Positions 6,271 to 13,207 of a stretch of 32,485 bases of DNA are shown here, piece by piece; positions within the stretch are counted from its first letter, which is position 1, and each line of letters begins with the position of its first letter. Both the position numbers and the translations under genes were made by a program. The notes under the pieces were generated by a model. That model did not search any database and was not told the DNA's origin. It worked only from the letters and a program-made list of their open reading frames with translations. Source of the stretch: a virus; IMG/VR virus record IMGVR_UViG_3300023184_000353, positions 1 through 32,485 of that record. One strand, given 5' to 3'.

Positions 6271-7112
6271 TAATAAATTTCCATCCCGTCATCTAATGTA
6301 TCCTGCTTAATCTCTTGCCTATAATCTTTAAGGATATCCTCAAGATACATAGCACCAGGTTCAAAAGCCAGAGTAACATAAGTAGCACCAGTATGATCAG
6401 CACGACCATACCTATTCTTAACAGGAGCAATACACAAATATAAATCCTCACCCTGCTGCATCTGTCCTACTGTCAACACCATAGCAGGAATCTGACTTAC
6501 CATACCCTGCAACGCTGACCTGGGCTGACAAGGAAAACCAGGTGCACCTTCTTTAGTATGATGCAACACAAGCACACACGCATTAGTATCCCGTGCAAGA
6601 TACTTTAACTCTTTCATTACTGCACGCATACCAGCAAACTCTTCATGCCCATCCATTGCAACATCCATAAGATTATCTACAACTATAAGAGTAGGACTCT
6701 TGCCCCACATAGTTTCAAAAGCAGCAACCTCTTCATCAAGATCCTTCAACGTGGGTGTTGGTTCAAACGACCAATACAAATGACTATACTCACGCAACAT
6801 TTCTTCAGCACGATCAGGATCAGTCTTCAACATATGTTCAGCAAAAGACTGATTAATCCTACCCTTCAATGCCAACAAACGCATAGCCATAGTATGAGCA
6901 TTAGTATCCGCAGAAAAATATAGAGTCGGTTGCTTCAATCGTGCTGCAATATGCAAAGCAATAGAAGACTTACCAGCACCAGGAGTACCAGCAATAATAG
7001 TTACCTCTGCTCTACGCAGAATAATACCTTCCCTCTGAAAAGCCTGAAAGGTAGGCGGCAATGGTTCTCCGCCTACCTCTGGCTTGCCTATACTACGGCG
7101 TAATGTTTTCAT
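6270..7112 (-). CDS. RecA/DnaB-fold ATPase, probable replicative helicase
   Basis: 280 residues. Walker A is GTPGAGKS (42-49) and Walker B is TLIVVDNL (141-148, D146). ACVLVLHHTKEG (about 178-189) matches the strand and sensor that follow Walker B in DnaB/RepA-type hexameric helicases, and YGRADH near 240 fits the later loop. There is no N-terminal primase-binding domain, so it is a single RecA domain like RepA or KaiC-type phage helicases, probably unwinding DNA with the adjacent primase. A recombinase-like role is possible but less likely given the missing RecA L1/L2 signatures. TAATG-type 1-nt overlaps link both neighbours. Confidence 0.8.
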   Translation of the reverse strand: MKTLRRSIGKPEVGGEPLPPTFQAFQREGIILRRAEVTIIAGTPGAGKSSIALHIAARLKQPTLYFSADTNAHTMAMRLLALKGRINQSFAEHMLKTDPDRAEEMLREYSHLYWSFEPTPTLKDLDEEVAAFETMWGKSPTLIVVDNLMDVAMDGHEEFAGMRAVMKELKYLARDTNACVLVLHHTKEGAPGFPCQPRSALQGMVSQIPAMVLTVGQMQQGEDLYLCIAPVKNRYGRADHTGATYVTLAFEPGAMYLEDILKDYRQEIKQDTLDDGMEIY

Positions 7113-7564
7113 TACTGCTTAACTTGGTCTGCCACAAAATTATTATAAGCAGGATCTCCAGCCTTAACATACTGAGTCGTACACTTAGTAGGATCACCTT
7201 GCTTAGCAGGACAGAAGTAACCTTTATAAGGACCAAACTTACCAGTCAACCCATGAATCTTAGTCATAGTCCCATGAGGACACACACGACTACCAGTACC
7301 AGGCATACCAGGATTATTAGAAACAACCTGTTCAACACTAGCACCTACACTATTTACTAAATTTTGTACAGCCTGTGTTGCTGACGGTGCTTGCATTTGA
7401 ACACCACGCACTGCTGCTTCAAGTTCACCTACTGCTGAAGTAAGAGAAGCCAAAGCATTAGCAACAAGAGTATCTAACTCTTCGCCATTATCCGCACGAA
7501 CAGTAACCAAACTATTGTTTGGTGTTTTAACAGTAATGCTGATTGGTGATTCTGTACTACTCAT
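7112..7564 (-). CDS. Hypothetical protein with C-terminal zinc-binding segment
   Basis: 150 residues in two parts. Residues 1-85 hold a short beta start (ISITVKTPNNSLVTVRA) and a helix (VANALASLTSAVGELEAAV). Residues 88-135 hold RVCPHGTMTKIHG ... YFCPAKQGDPTKC, with three Cys and His suitable for a zinc site. It is coupled to the helicase and to the Cas4-like nuclease by short overlaps, so a replication accessory role such as ssDNA binding or nuclease partner is a reasonable guess. No named family assigned. Confidence 0.6.
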   Translation of the reverse strand: MSSTESPISITVKTPNNSLVTVRADNGEELDTLVANALASLTSAVGELEAAVRGVQMQAPSATQAVQNLVNSVGASVEQVVSNNPGMPGTGSRVCPHGTMTKIHGLTGKFGPYKGYFCPAKQGDPTKCTTQYVKAGDPAYNNFVADQVKQ

Positions 7565-8340
7565 ATCATCTCCTTGATTGGTGTAACTAGATTTTTCTTT
7601 GTATCACGAAAAGCACGAACCTTCATAGCCAGTTCAATACCTTTCCATCCTTGTTTGATATCAACAAAGTGAAGTTCACACTTGCCACTACCCGCAGGTA
7701 AATGCACAATGATTCCTTTCTCTTGATTAACATCACCCCAAGACGAACGGGTTGCCGTAGCAGGGTCATACGGCAAACCGTGAGCATACACTGCTAACTG
7801 CATAGCAATCTTATTAGGGTAAGAAATACTACCAGTTTTAAGATCAGAAATAAACAACTCGCCCTTGTACTTTACAATACGATCAGGCGTACCAGCAATC
7901 TTAAACTTATCAAGCACACAAAACTGTTCAATGTTTACATTCTCAAAATCTTTAGTTGCTTCATGATAAGCCTGAATATCAGCAACATAATCCTCAGGTA
8001 TCACACCCAAGTCTTGACCACGATCTAACTTTTCAGTAAGAGTATGAAGAGCAGTACCAATAGTGGCTTGTGTTGTAGCACCTGCTGCTTCCATTGAATC
8101 TTCAACTAACTTATCCATCTCTAACTTGTTATCACGCATAGCACTGGCTGCAAGTAAAAGATCAGGACGCAAAGTTAAACCCGTTGCTGCCATCCGTAAC
8201 TTCCATGCTACTAATGCAGTGCCATCATCTAATGAACCAGCAACTGTAGTTGTCCGAGTATACGGCACTGGCTTGCCACCCTTGGGCGGCACAACCATTG
8301 GTCTGCCATATCTATCCCGTTGTATTTCTACTTCTGCCAT
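7561..8340 (-). CDS. Cas4/RecB-like PD-(D/E)XK exonuclease
   Basis: 259 residues. The motifs of the PDDEXK_1 (Cas4/RecB C-terminal nuclease) group are present in order: GTALHTLTEKLD (H99, E103), IAGTPDRIVKYKG (D153), LFISDLKTG (D166, K168) and QLAVYAHGL (Q181/Y185). The usual Cas4 iron-sulfur cysteines are not seen, so this is the shorter phage form that processes DNA ends in replication or recombination. AAGGAGA lies six bases before the ATG. No CRISPR array or Cas1/Cas2 is present, so a CRISPR role is not indicated. The long hairpin at 8364-8404 is in its leader. Confidence 0.8.
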   Translation of the reverse strand: MAEVEIQRDRYGRPMVVPPKGGKPVPYTRTTTVAGSLDDGTALVAWKLRMAATGLTLRPDLLLAASAMRDNKLEMDKLVEDSMEAAGATTQATIGTALHTLTEKLDRGQDLGVIPEDYVADIQAYHEATKDFENVNIEQFCVLDKFKIAGTPDRIVKYKGELFISDLKTGSISYPNKIAMQLAVYAHGLPYDPATATRSSWGDVNQEKGIIVHLPAGSGKCELHFVDIKQGWKGIELAMKVRAFRDTKKNLVTPIKEMI

Positions 8341-8363
8341 GTTCTCTCCTTAAGTAAAGGCTA

Positions 8364-8404
8364 GTGGAGGGTAGGGAAGGAGAGTGCCAAAACCTACCCA
8401 CCAC
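8364..8404. promoter_or_regulatory. Long inverted repeat in the leader of the nuclease operon
   Basis: GTGG-A-GGGTAGG (8364-8375) pairs with CCTACCC-A-CCAC (8393-8404): 11 base pairs around one A/A mismatch, with a 17-nt loop. It lies in the 81-bp gap between the winged-helix gene and the nuclease gene, the largest gap inside this stretch of the leftward operon. No T-run follows on either strand, so a plain terminator is unlikely; an operator, RNA processing site or attenuator is possible. Confidence 0.6.
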
Positions 8405-8421
8405 CAACCTATATGAATCAC

Positions 8422-8811
8422 TCAGTTAACGGAAGGATTCTGAGCGATAATTATTCCACAATTAGTACAGTAATTATTTTGCCTACCATGCGGTTCAACA
8501 GTAATTGTACTAGTAACATAATCAGGATGCAAATAAACCTTGCAACCTAATCTACTTTTATTAGTCCGTACTATCTGCCCTGTTTTATGCAAGACAGATA
8601 GTATACCACTGGCTGAGCCATGATGAATTTTTGTTTCTAGGCTTAACTCTTTCCAAGTTAAACCCCATGATCTCATTTGCTTTATTAACTCTAATGCTTT
8701 TGTCTGATTATTTTTTTCTTTACCAGACTTAACATTATTTAATGCTCTATCTTTAGAAGTACTACTACCTGACCAACCTGCTGTTCCATTATATGGAAGT
8801 ACTGTTGTCAT
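8422..8811 (-). CDS. Winged-helix DNA-binding protein with Cys pair tail
   Basis: 129 residues. The start MTTVLPYNGTAGWSGSSTSK has the GWSGSxTS signature seen at the N-terminus of some actinophage helix-turn-helix proteins. Residues about 38-95 (ALELIKQMRSWGLTWKELS ... SGILSVLHKTGQIVRT) fit a winged helix with a recognition helix near SASGILSVL. The C-terminus has YCTNCGI, one zinc knuckle half. It probably binds DNA as a repressor or replication factor; the target is unknown. It overlaps the small gene upstream by 4 nt. Confidence 0.7.
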   Translation of the reverse strand: MTTVLPYNGTAGWSGSSTSKDRALNNVKSGKEKNNQTKALELIKQMRSWGLTWKELSLETKIHHGSASGILSVLHKTGQIVRTNKSRLGCKVYLHPDYVTSTITVEPHGRQNNYCTNCGIIIAQNPSVN

Positions 8812-8966
8812 ATTAATTCCACCTTATGTACGTCAAGAAGATATGCTTTACGCAATAGGATTGCAATTATTTTTTCAATATCTGTAGAAGATAAATCTTC
8901 ACAATCATCCATCATACTAACAGTAACTTTATAATCAAACTGAGGACGTTTACTCTTCTTCAACAT
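8808..8966 (-). CDS. Small hypothetical protein
   Basis: 52 residues from ATG 8966 (MLKKSKRPQFDYKVTVSMMD); an upstream in-frame start at 9032 would add only the antisense-like shadow of the next gene, while AGGA ten bases before 8966 supports the short form. It ends LLRKAYLLDVHKVELI and overlaps the winged-helix gene by 4 nt. It resembles a beta strand plus helix unit and is acidic in the middle (DDCEDLSSTDIEK). Function unknown. Confidence 0.6.
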   Translation of the reverse strand: MLKKSKRPQFDYKVTVSMMDDCEDLSSTDIEKIIAILLRKAYLLDVHKVELI

Positions 8967-9291
8967 CAGTAATATCCTGAATGTAAGTATTTTTATGATC
9001 ATAATCAAACATAATTTCAGTAGCATCTTCAATCACTTGCTTAAGATCATCTTCATCTTCAGCCTCAACACCACTAAAATCAAAAGCAAACACAACAGTA
9101 CCACTAAACTTACGCTTTATTTTATCTGCTTTAATTTGTTCAAGCAAATCATTAACATCATCTAAAGAAACAGTAGCCTCTTGATTACTCCATTCAAGAT
9201 TAGCAAAAAAAGCATGAACTTCTTTGCGTATTACTTTAATTGATAATTCTAATTCGTCAACAGCAGCGTGATTATATCCAATCATAGTCAT
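8950..9291 (-). CDS. Acidic hypothetical protein
   Basis: 113 residues, acidic especially at the C-terminus (GVEAEDEDDLKQVIEDATE ... DVEEE). AAGGGGAAAGTT precedes the ATG at good spacing. The central segment (KFSGTVVFAFDFS) looks like a beta hairpin flanked by helices. No family recognised. Located between the DUF932 gene and the winged-helix gene in the same leftward operon. Confidence 0.6.
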   Translation of the reverse strand: MTMIGYNHAAVDELELSIKVIRKEVHAFFANLEWSNQEATVSLDDVNDLLEQIKADKIKRKFSGTVVFAFDFSGVEAEDEDDLKQVIEDATEIMFDYDHKNTYIQDITDVEEE

Positions 9292-9301
9292 AACTTTCCC
9301 C

Positions 9302-10294
9302 TTAAACTAGTTGTGCAATGGACAAAGCACGATCTTTAATAGCATCGCTCTTACCTGTAATGGCAGCAAGCGCACGCCGATCACCACTACCACCCTTCCA
9401 ATGATCAGCATACTCAATTACCGCCTGCCACAAACCAAACGCAGTACCCCTAATATTTTCTTGCGTATCAGATTCACTATAAATATGCCAAGATCTTTCT
9501 CTTGCTTCCGTAGCAATAGTCATAGCACGCTTTTCGCCTTGAGTAAGCAAAGAATAATCAACATTCTCTGCTATTTTAGGCAAAGGAAATACTCTATTAA
9601 AATACTCACGCGCTTTATCACGAGCAACTTGCTTAGCACTAAGATCATAAGCAACAGTTTCATACAAAGCAATAGACTCATAAGTCAATTGAGTAATGTT
9701 ACTAATATCAGCCACCGATAAATTATTATTTTGAGTATGCTTCATTGTATAAGTAAACGCATTCTTATTCTTACCCATTATAGTACGATTGATTTGATTA
9801 GAACAAAACAAACGCTCAATAATAGGCTTAACAATAACAGAAGAAGAACCATCATGCGAAGTTTTCACCAACAAAAAAGCACAATGAGGATCATTAGCAA
9901 CATTAACACCAGTAGGCAACTCCAACAACATCCACACTGAAGCACCATTATTATACTCACCCGCTGCTGTATACCTAGCATCACCAGAATCAACAAGCGC
10001 ATCCATTGCACTAAACACTTCCATGTTTTGTACAATCTTATACTTGTTACCTACCACACCAATCACTGAAGCCTCACCATTGTGAGTCTTTACAACACCT
10101 ACTTTATTATCAACAGGCAAACCAATCGTAAGATTTTCCTGCTCCGATACAGGATAAGTATACCGTGCTTGCAAATCATGCAACGATACAGTCCAATCCA
10201 AACCTGCCTGTTGTGCTGCACTAGCAGCAGAGGTAGCCTCTACTGCTGTACCTGCACGCTTCCATGCTGACTGTCTAACTGTTGTTGTTGTCAT
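9302..10294 (-). CDS. DUF932 (TIGR03299-like) phage/plasmid protein
   Basis: 330 residues that match the DUF932 layout: a start rich in Ala and Thr, AGLDWTVSLHDLQ (about 30-42), a central VGNKYKIVQNMEVFSAMDAL (about 82-101), and a C-terminal FGLWQAVIEYADHW segment ending in the ALSIAQLV helix. Proteins of this family occur in phages and plasmids, often beside replication genes; the activity is not established. AAGGAGAGAGT precedes the ATG. The length is normal for the family. It lies in the middle of the leftward early operon. Confidence 0.8.
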   Translation of the reverse strand: MTTTTVRQSAWKRAGTAVEATSAASAAQQAGLDWTVSLHDLQARYTYPVSEQENLTIGLPVDNKVGVVKTHNGEASVIGVVGNKYKIVQNMEVFSAMDALVDSGDARYTAAGEYNNGASVWMLLELPTGVNVANDPHCAFLLVKTSHDGSSSVIVKPIIERLFCSNQINRTIMGKNKNAFTYTMKHTQNNNLSVADISNITQLTYESIALYETVAYDLSAKQVARDKAREYFNRVFPLPKIAENVDYSLLTQGEKRAMTIATEARERSWHIYSESDTQENIRGTAFGLWQAVIEYADHWKGGSGDRRALAAITGKSDAIKDRALSIAQLV

Positions 10295-10321
10295 TACTCT
10301 CTCCTTTAGTTAGTTGTTTAA

Positions 10322-10732
10322 TTAAAGATACTGATTAATAGATTTCATAGTAGAAGTACTTACATACTGTTCATCAGTCATACGCAAAACACGCAAAGCG
10401 TTGTTAATTTCTTCTTTTGATTCACGATATTTCCACTCAAGCATTGATTCAAAGTTACGACTTGGTTCTTCAGGCAATTTTATTTTAGGAATATCAAAAT
10501 CAATGTTACAAGAACCATTATAGCGAGGAGCAATTCTAATATTTTCTGCTTTAGAAAAATTATCAACTAATAATTTTGCTGCTTGCTTTTTCCAAGCATC
10601 TAATGTTTTTTGATAATTTGCTTCATTTGTTTCTTGATTAGAATAATTTTTTTCAACTTCTGTTAACTTTGTTTCAAGTGCTTTGATTACTTTACTAACA
10701 GGAACCTTAATAGTTAAACTTTTACTTGCCAT
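10322..10732 (-). CDS. Hypothetical coiled-coil protein
   Basis: 136 residues from the second of two tandem ATGs (MASKSLTIKVPVSK), which has better spacing to AGGAG than the first at 10735. A helical segment (about 12-60, VIKALETKLTEVEKNYSNQE) has heptad character, and the rest is mixed. It is followed by the DUF932 gene and overlapped 5' by a 54-codon gene. Co-occurrence with DUF932 suggests a common process. Function unknown. Confidence 0.6.
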   Translation of the reverse strand: MASKSLTIKVPVSKVIKALETKLTEVEKNYSNQETNEANYQKTLDAWKKQAAKLLVDNFSKAENIRIAPRYNGSCNIDFDIPKIKLPEEPSRNFESMLEWKYRESKEEINNALRVLRMTDEQYVSTSTMKSINQYL

Positions 10733-10886
10733 CATTTTCTCCTTTATTTAGTGTTGTATAAATCCATGCCCAATCATAAGTAGTATCATGCTTTAAAGTT
10801 TCCGTAACTTTATTGCGTGCTTCATCATCATCATCAGCCTTAACATAAAACACAATACACACACTATAAGTATTAATACCAACCAT
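10722..10886 (-). CDS. Small hypothetical protein with perfect ribosome site
   Basis: 54 residues (MVGINTYSVCIVFYVKADDD ... DWAWIYTTLNKGENDGK). GGAGGAAAC immediately upstream is one of the best ribosome-binding sites in the leftward operon. It overlaps the transglycosylase-like gene by 14 nt and the coiled-coil gene by 11 nt. A beta strand, an acidic turn (DDDDEAR) and a helix are visible. No family recognised. Confidence 0.65.
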   Translation of the reverse strand: MVGINTYSVCIVFYVKADDDDEARNKVTETLKHDTTYDWAWIYTTLNKGENDGK

Positions 10887-11310
10887 GTTTCCTCCAATGC
10901 TCCCATGCTTTAGACGGCGACTTATAACGATGATCTATATACGACAGCCCCCGCTCAATCTGACGAGGGGCTGGAGTACTAGGATCAAGATCAAGAATCT
11001 GAGGAATACCAAACGCAGTAGACTTCTCATTCTTAGCCTGATGATCCCAATTAGACTCTTTAGTCCACAACTTAATCAATGCACGATACTCAGAACGAGA
11101 AGACCATTGAGGATAATGCAAATCTATCATAGTTTTAGCATAACTTTTAGAAACCGCAGTTGTCCACGATTTCTTAAAAGGTTCCGAATGCGGATGCACA
11201 AACCTATCAGCCAACGCAACAGTATACGCTTCACTATGTTTAGGATAAGAAACAAAAGACCAGACAGTAACATACATGATACTCAAAGTAGCAATGATTT
11301 TTCTAATCAT
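10873..11310 (-). CDS. Secreted lytic-transglycosylase-like protein
   Basis: 145 residues. Residues 1-29 look like a signal peptide or anchor (MIRKIIATLSIMYVTVWSFV with basic start). The C-terminal half matches short goose-lysozyme/SLT-like domains of actinobacteria: ALIKLWTKESNWDHQAKN with probable catalytic E85, STAFGIPQIL, then YIDHRYKSPSKAWEHWRKHGWY. It would cleave glycan strands outside the membrane. It is in the early leftward operon, far from the endolysin, so it may act in entry, envelope remodelling or superinfection exclusion rather than final lysis; this is inference. Confidence 0.75.
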   Translation of the reverse strand: MIRKIIATLSIMYVTVWSFVSYPKHSEAYTVALADRFVHPHSEPFKKSWTTAVSKSYAKTMIDLHYPQWSSRSEYRALIKLWTKESNWDHQAKNEKSTAFGIPQILDLDPSTPAPRQIERGLSYIDHRYKSPSKAWEHWRKHGWY

Positions 11311-11423
11311 TTACTAGCCCACAAATCATAAGCCTGATCTGCAGCAGCACCAATATCATACTCATCTTCATCATAAACATCATCCGATATAGGATCACCA
11401 TCAATAAACTGTGGCTCACTCAC
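11307..11423 (-). CDS. Tiny acidic protein, GTG start
   Basis: 38 residues, strongly acidic (SEPQFIDGDPISDDVYDEDE) with a small Ala-rich helix at the end. The GTG start overlaps the upstream TGA (GTGA) and its own TGA overlaps the ATG of the transglycosylase-like gene, with AAGGGA nine bases upstream. The precise coupling at both ends supports translation. Function unknown. Confidence 0.55.
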   Translation of the reverse strand: MSEPQFIDGDPISDDVYDEDEYDIGAAADQAYDLWASK

Positions 11424-11590
11424 ACCACCACATCCCTTCTATTAATCAACTCATTAGCCTTTTCAATCCAAGCCAACATTAAACGAGCACAATTATTAGA
11501 CTCCTTCAAATACATATCAGCAGTTTCAAGAGCCTGTTTAATACGTTCATCCAAATCATTTACAATAGAATCATCCTCAAACTCACACAT
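11420..11590 (-). CDS. Small helical protein
   Basis: 56 residues: an acidic start (MCEFEDDSIVNDLDERIKQA) and then a long amphipathic helix (LKESNNCARLMLAWIEKANE). The ATG overlaps the upstream stop as TAATG at 11590, and the TGA overlaps the next GTG start. No family recognised. One of three linked very small genes between the transglycosylase-like gene and a strong terminator. Confidence 0.6.
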   Translation of the reverse strand: MCEFEDDSIVNDLDERIKQALETADMYLKESNNCARLMLAWIEKANELINRRDVVV

Positions 11591-11748
11591 TACAAACCCC
11601 CCTCAATCCACAAAACTTGACAAGGACCAGTAGAACTTCCTCTTAAATCACAATCAACCACAACATGAGACACCAACATACACATTGTCCACAACATAAT
11701 AATAAACAAAAATATAACAGTCAACCTACCACGCCTAGTCAACCTCAT
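11590..11748 (-). CDS. Small single-pass membrane protein
   Basis: 52 residues: a basic start (MRLTRRGRL), a hydrophobic helix (TVIFLFIIMLWTMCMLVSHVV, split here as about residues 10-30), and an exterior tail with two Cys (DCDLRGSSTGPCQVLW) that could form a disulfide. The Shine-Dalgarno GGGGAG is six bases before the ATG. First gene after the strong terminator at 11818-11860. Basic-in topology would put the Cys tail outside, consistent with the secreted transglycosylase-like protein downstream in the same operon. Confidence 0.6.
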   Translation of the reverse strand: MRLTRRGRLTVIFLFIIMLWTMCMLVSHVVVDCDLRGSSTGPCQVLWIEGGL

Positions 11749-11817
11749 CACATACTCCCCTCAATATAAAATAAAACCGACATGCAATTGTCTATACAGG
11801 CTACGGCTTTGCCCCCG

Positions 11818-11860
11818 AAAAAAAGGGAGAGGAGGAGAGCCGAAGCCCCCCTCCCCTCCC
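11818..11860 (-). terminator. Strong intrinsic terminator with UUCG loop
   Basis: On the - strand GGGAGGGGAGGGGGGC, a TTCG tetraloop and GCTCTCCTCCTCTCCC make a long GC stem directly followed by seven T. It ends the short leftward transcript that carries the SSB-like gene, so the genes to its left need read-through or a promoter in 11749-11817. I see only weak promoter candidates there (TATATT-type box, no good -35). Confidence 0.9.
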
Positions 11861-11867
11861 GCTTGAA

Positions 11868-12200
11868 CTAACCTACGATCTCATCCACAACCAGTTGCAA
11901 CTGAGGGGTATACTTAGAATCCTTGGGCGGAAACTTAGTCTTCAGAGAACCCTTGAGGGTTACTAGCGAGGTGTGAGGGGTGTCCATGCGACCAGCATCA
12001 AGAGCCGCTAACGCATCAACCACTGCGGGTTCAAAAGATACGATATTAATACCGAACTTATAGATCTCACGATCATGCGTTCCATCTGTAAACGCCGACA
12101 CCTCACGCTGATCAAGCCATCCGACCACCATCACGCCACGCTCATTCTTGAAGGTACGGATCTTTTGAACTTTACCTTGCACACTGATCTCGTTTAACAT
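11868..12200 (-). CDS. Probable single-stranded DNA-binding (OB-fold) protein
   Basis: 110 residues, mostly beta. ISVQGKVQKIRTFKNERGVM and VVGWLDQRE at the start and VTLKGSLKTKF ... PQLQLVVDEI at the end resemble the strand pattern of SSB-type OB folds, where a G-x-L strand and a final LVVDE strand are typical. It is shorter than bacterial SSB and lacks the acidic DDDIPF tail. GGAGTAAGAT precedes the ATG. The dedicated strong terminator behind it suggests high or separate expression, as expected for an SSB. The family assignment is by pattern only. Confidence 0.6.
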   Translation of the reverse strand: MLNEISVQGKVQKIRTFKNERGVMVVGWLDQREVSAFTDGTHDREIYKFGINIVSFEPAVVDALAALDAGRMDTPHTSLVTLKGSLKTKFPPKDSKYTPQLQLVVDEIVG

Positions 12201-12259
12201 ATCTTACTCCATATCCATTAGTAGTTTATAGATCCATTTACTTACCGTACTTACTTACT

Positions 12260-12297
12260 GAGAGACTGCGCCCTCAACGGAGTGGGCGCAGTCTCTC
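12260..12297. promoter_or_regulatory. 14-bp perfect inverted repeat between two leftward genes
   Basis: GAGAGACTGCGCCC (12260-12273) and GGGCGCAGTCTCTC (12284-12297) are exact complements separated by ten bases. No T-run follows on either strand. Next to it is a short direct-repeat tract of TACTTAC units (12239-12259). It lies in the 114-bp gap between the 12315-12722 gene and the SSB-like gene. It could be an mRNA processing or stability element, a T-less terminator, or an operator. Confidence 0.7.
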
Positions 12298-12314
12298 ATC
12301 CCTACCATTATCTT

Positions 12315-12722
12315 TTAACAGTTTTGACAACCTGCTTCTATCTTTGGTGTGAACAGCATGCACGCTTTACACAACCGCATACCTTTCACATATATTGGAT
12401 CATCAACCATGTCGAGATGATGGAACCCAAGCGCATGCTCCTCATCTAAACCATCAACCATGCTGTGACCAGCATAAGTATCAGTAGTCATCCGATACTC
12501 ATGCCTCAACCTGCCATCTGCTTGAACAGTCACCGATTCTGTCCAGTCATGACCACTGGGCTGTACGAGATCGCAAAGATATCCGTGCAGCCCATACTGA
12601 CCATCACGCTCCCATGCACTATCGTTTTCATTAGTACCATCATCAACCGACGACTTAAGATATTCGACCAATGTCATAGTGTGGATGGTCATACCTTCCT
12701 CAAAGTTGTCAATCCAGTTCAT
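12315..12722 (-). CDS. Hypothetical protein with C-terminal zinc-binding motif
   Basis: 135 residues. The first gene of the leftward operon, preceded by GGAAGGTG. Many His, Asp and Trp occur in the middle (YGLHGYLCDLVQPSGHDW). The C-terminus has CKACMLFTPKIEAGCQNC, a four-Cys set that would bind zinc. As the first early gene next to the control region it may be a regulator or host-takeover factor; that is position-based inference. No family recognised. Confidence 0.6.
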   Translation of the reverse strand: MNWIDNFEEGMTIHTMTLVEYLKSSVDDGTNENDSAWERDGQYGLHGYLCDLVQPSGHDWTESVTVQADGRLRHEYRMTTDTYAGHSMVDGLDEEHALGFHHLDMVDDPIYVKGMRLCKACMLFTPKIEAGCQNC

Positions 12723-12760
12723 GTTGCACCTTCCTTGTTTGTATCTTTTCAGTCCGCGAT

Positions 12761-12981
12761 CTACGGAACTGCACGCTTTGTTTTGTTGTCAAGGGCTGAC
12801 CCTTTTGGGGGTCAGCATGCTAGGAACGGGTATTTCAGATAGTCATAATTTCGGACTGTGATTTGTCGCACACCCGTTTTTGGTGTGGGGCAAATCATGG
12901 TTCGGACTATCTGAAATAAATAAGGAGCGCTCTGCGCTCCCCGTTCCGTACCCTTGACAACGAAACAGTGGAGTTCCGTAG
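12761..12981 (+). ncRNA. Structured RNA domain 1 (multibranched)
   Basis: Nested pairings: CTACGGAACT 12761-12770 with 12972-12981; GTTGTCAAGGG 12785-12795 with 12951-12961 (extended by a few more pairs); hairpin CTGACCC/GGGTCAG 12796-12815; GGAACGGG 12823-12830 with 12940-12947; TATTTCAGATAGTC 12831-12844 with 12905-12918 (14 bp exact); 12855-12865 with 12891-12901; CACACC/GGTGTG 12869-12887; GGAGCGC/GCGCTCC 12924-12940. Where pairs are not Watson-Crick (12857/12899, 12858/12898, 12784/12962) they are G-T on the + strand and would be A-C on the other, so the RNA is read rightward. No credible protein frame covers it. Confidence 0.75.
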
Positions 12982-12992
12982 TAGTAGATAAC

Positions 12993-13207
12993 CTGCCGTC
13001 TGACAGATGCGAACGCGCTCGTGGTGTGTCAAGCCATCTCACGAATGTGAGATAAGGCTGCTCCTGACACGCCCGATAGCGCGGGAGCATGGTTCCCCTG
13101 AAGGCAAGTCGAGTATGCGCGAGGCGCTAGACTCGCCATACCTCGCAGGCGAGGCGTTAGACTCGCCAGCCTTCGGGCAGGAACCCCTGTCAGACAGTAA
13201 CCGGCAG
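12993..13207 (+). ncRNA. Structured RNA domain 2 (pseudoknotted, GC-rich)
   Basis: Outer helices CTGCCG 12993-12998 with 13202-13207 and TCTGACAG 12999-13006 with 13187-13194. Inside: CGCGCT 13014-13019 with 13078-13083; GGTGTGTCA 13023-13031 with 13065-13073 (one G-T pair, valid only on +); GCC/GGC plus ATCTCAC/GTGAGAT 13033-13058 with a GAAT loop; TGCTCC 13059-13064 with GGAGCA 13084-13089, which crosses the previous helix as a pseudoknot; GGTTCC 13091-13096 with 13180-13185; a GCC-TTCG-GGC hairpin 13169-13178. GC is 75 of 120 at 13081-13200, far above the surrounding genes. Together with domain 1 it may be one long RNA. Confidence 0.75.
13119..13167 (+). repeat. Tandem 19-nt hairpin repeat inside RNA domain 2
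   Basis: GCGAGGCGCTAGACTCGCC at 13119-13137 recurs at 13149-13167 with 18 of 19 identical, period 30. Each copy can fold by itself (GCGAG/CTCGC and GGCGAG/CTCGCC), and the first copy can also pair with CCTCGC at 13141-13146, so alternative folds compete. Confidence 0.8.

Noticed and set aside
7561-8340. CRISPR-Cas adaptation module suggested by the Cas4-like gene
   Set aside because: No Cas1, Cas2 or repeat-spacer array in the window; phage Cas4/RecB-like nucleases normally work in replication.
8967-9032. N-terminal extension of the small protein at 8808-8966
   Set aside because: It is hydrophobic sequence produced by the shifted reading of the acidic gene 8950-9291, and a ribosome site supports the shorter start.
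12785-13033. TGTCAAG words resembling mycobacteriophage L5-type stoperators
   Set aside because: Only two copies, both are arms of RNA helices, and they match only the last seven bases of the L5 consensus; no repressor of that family was seen.
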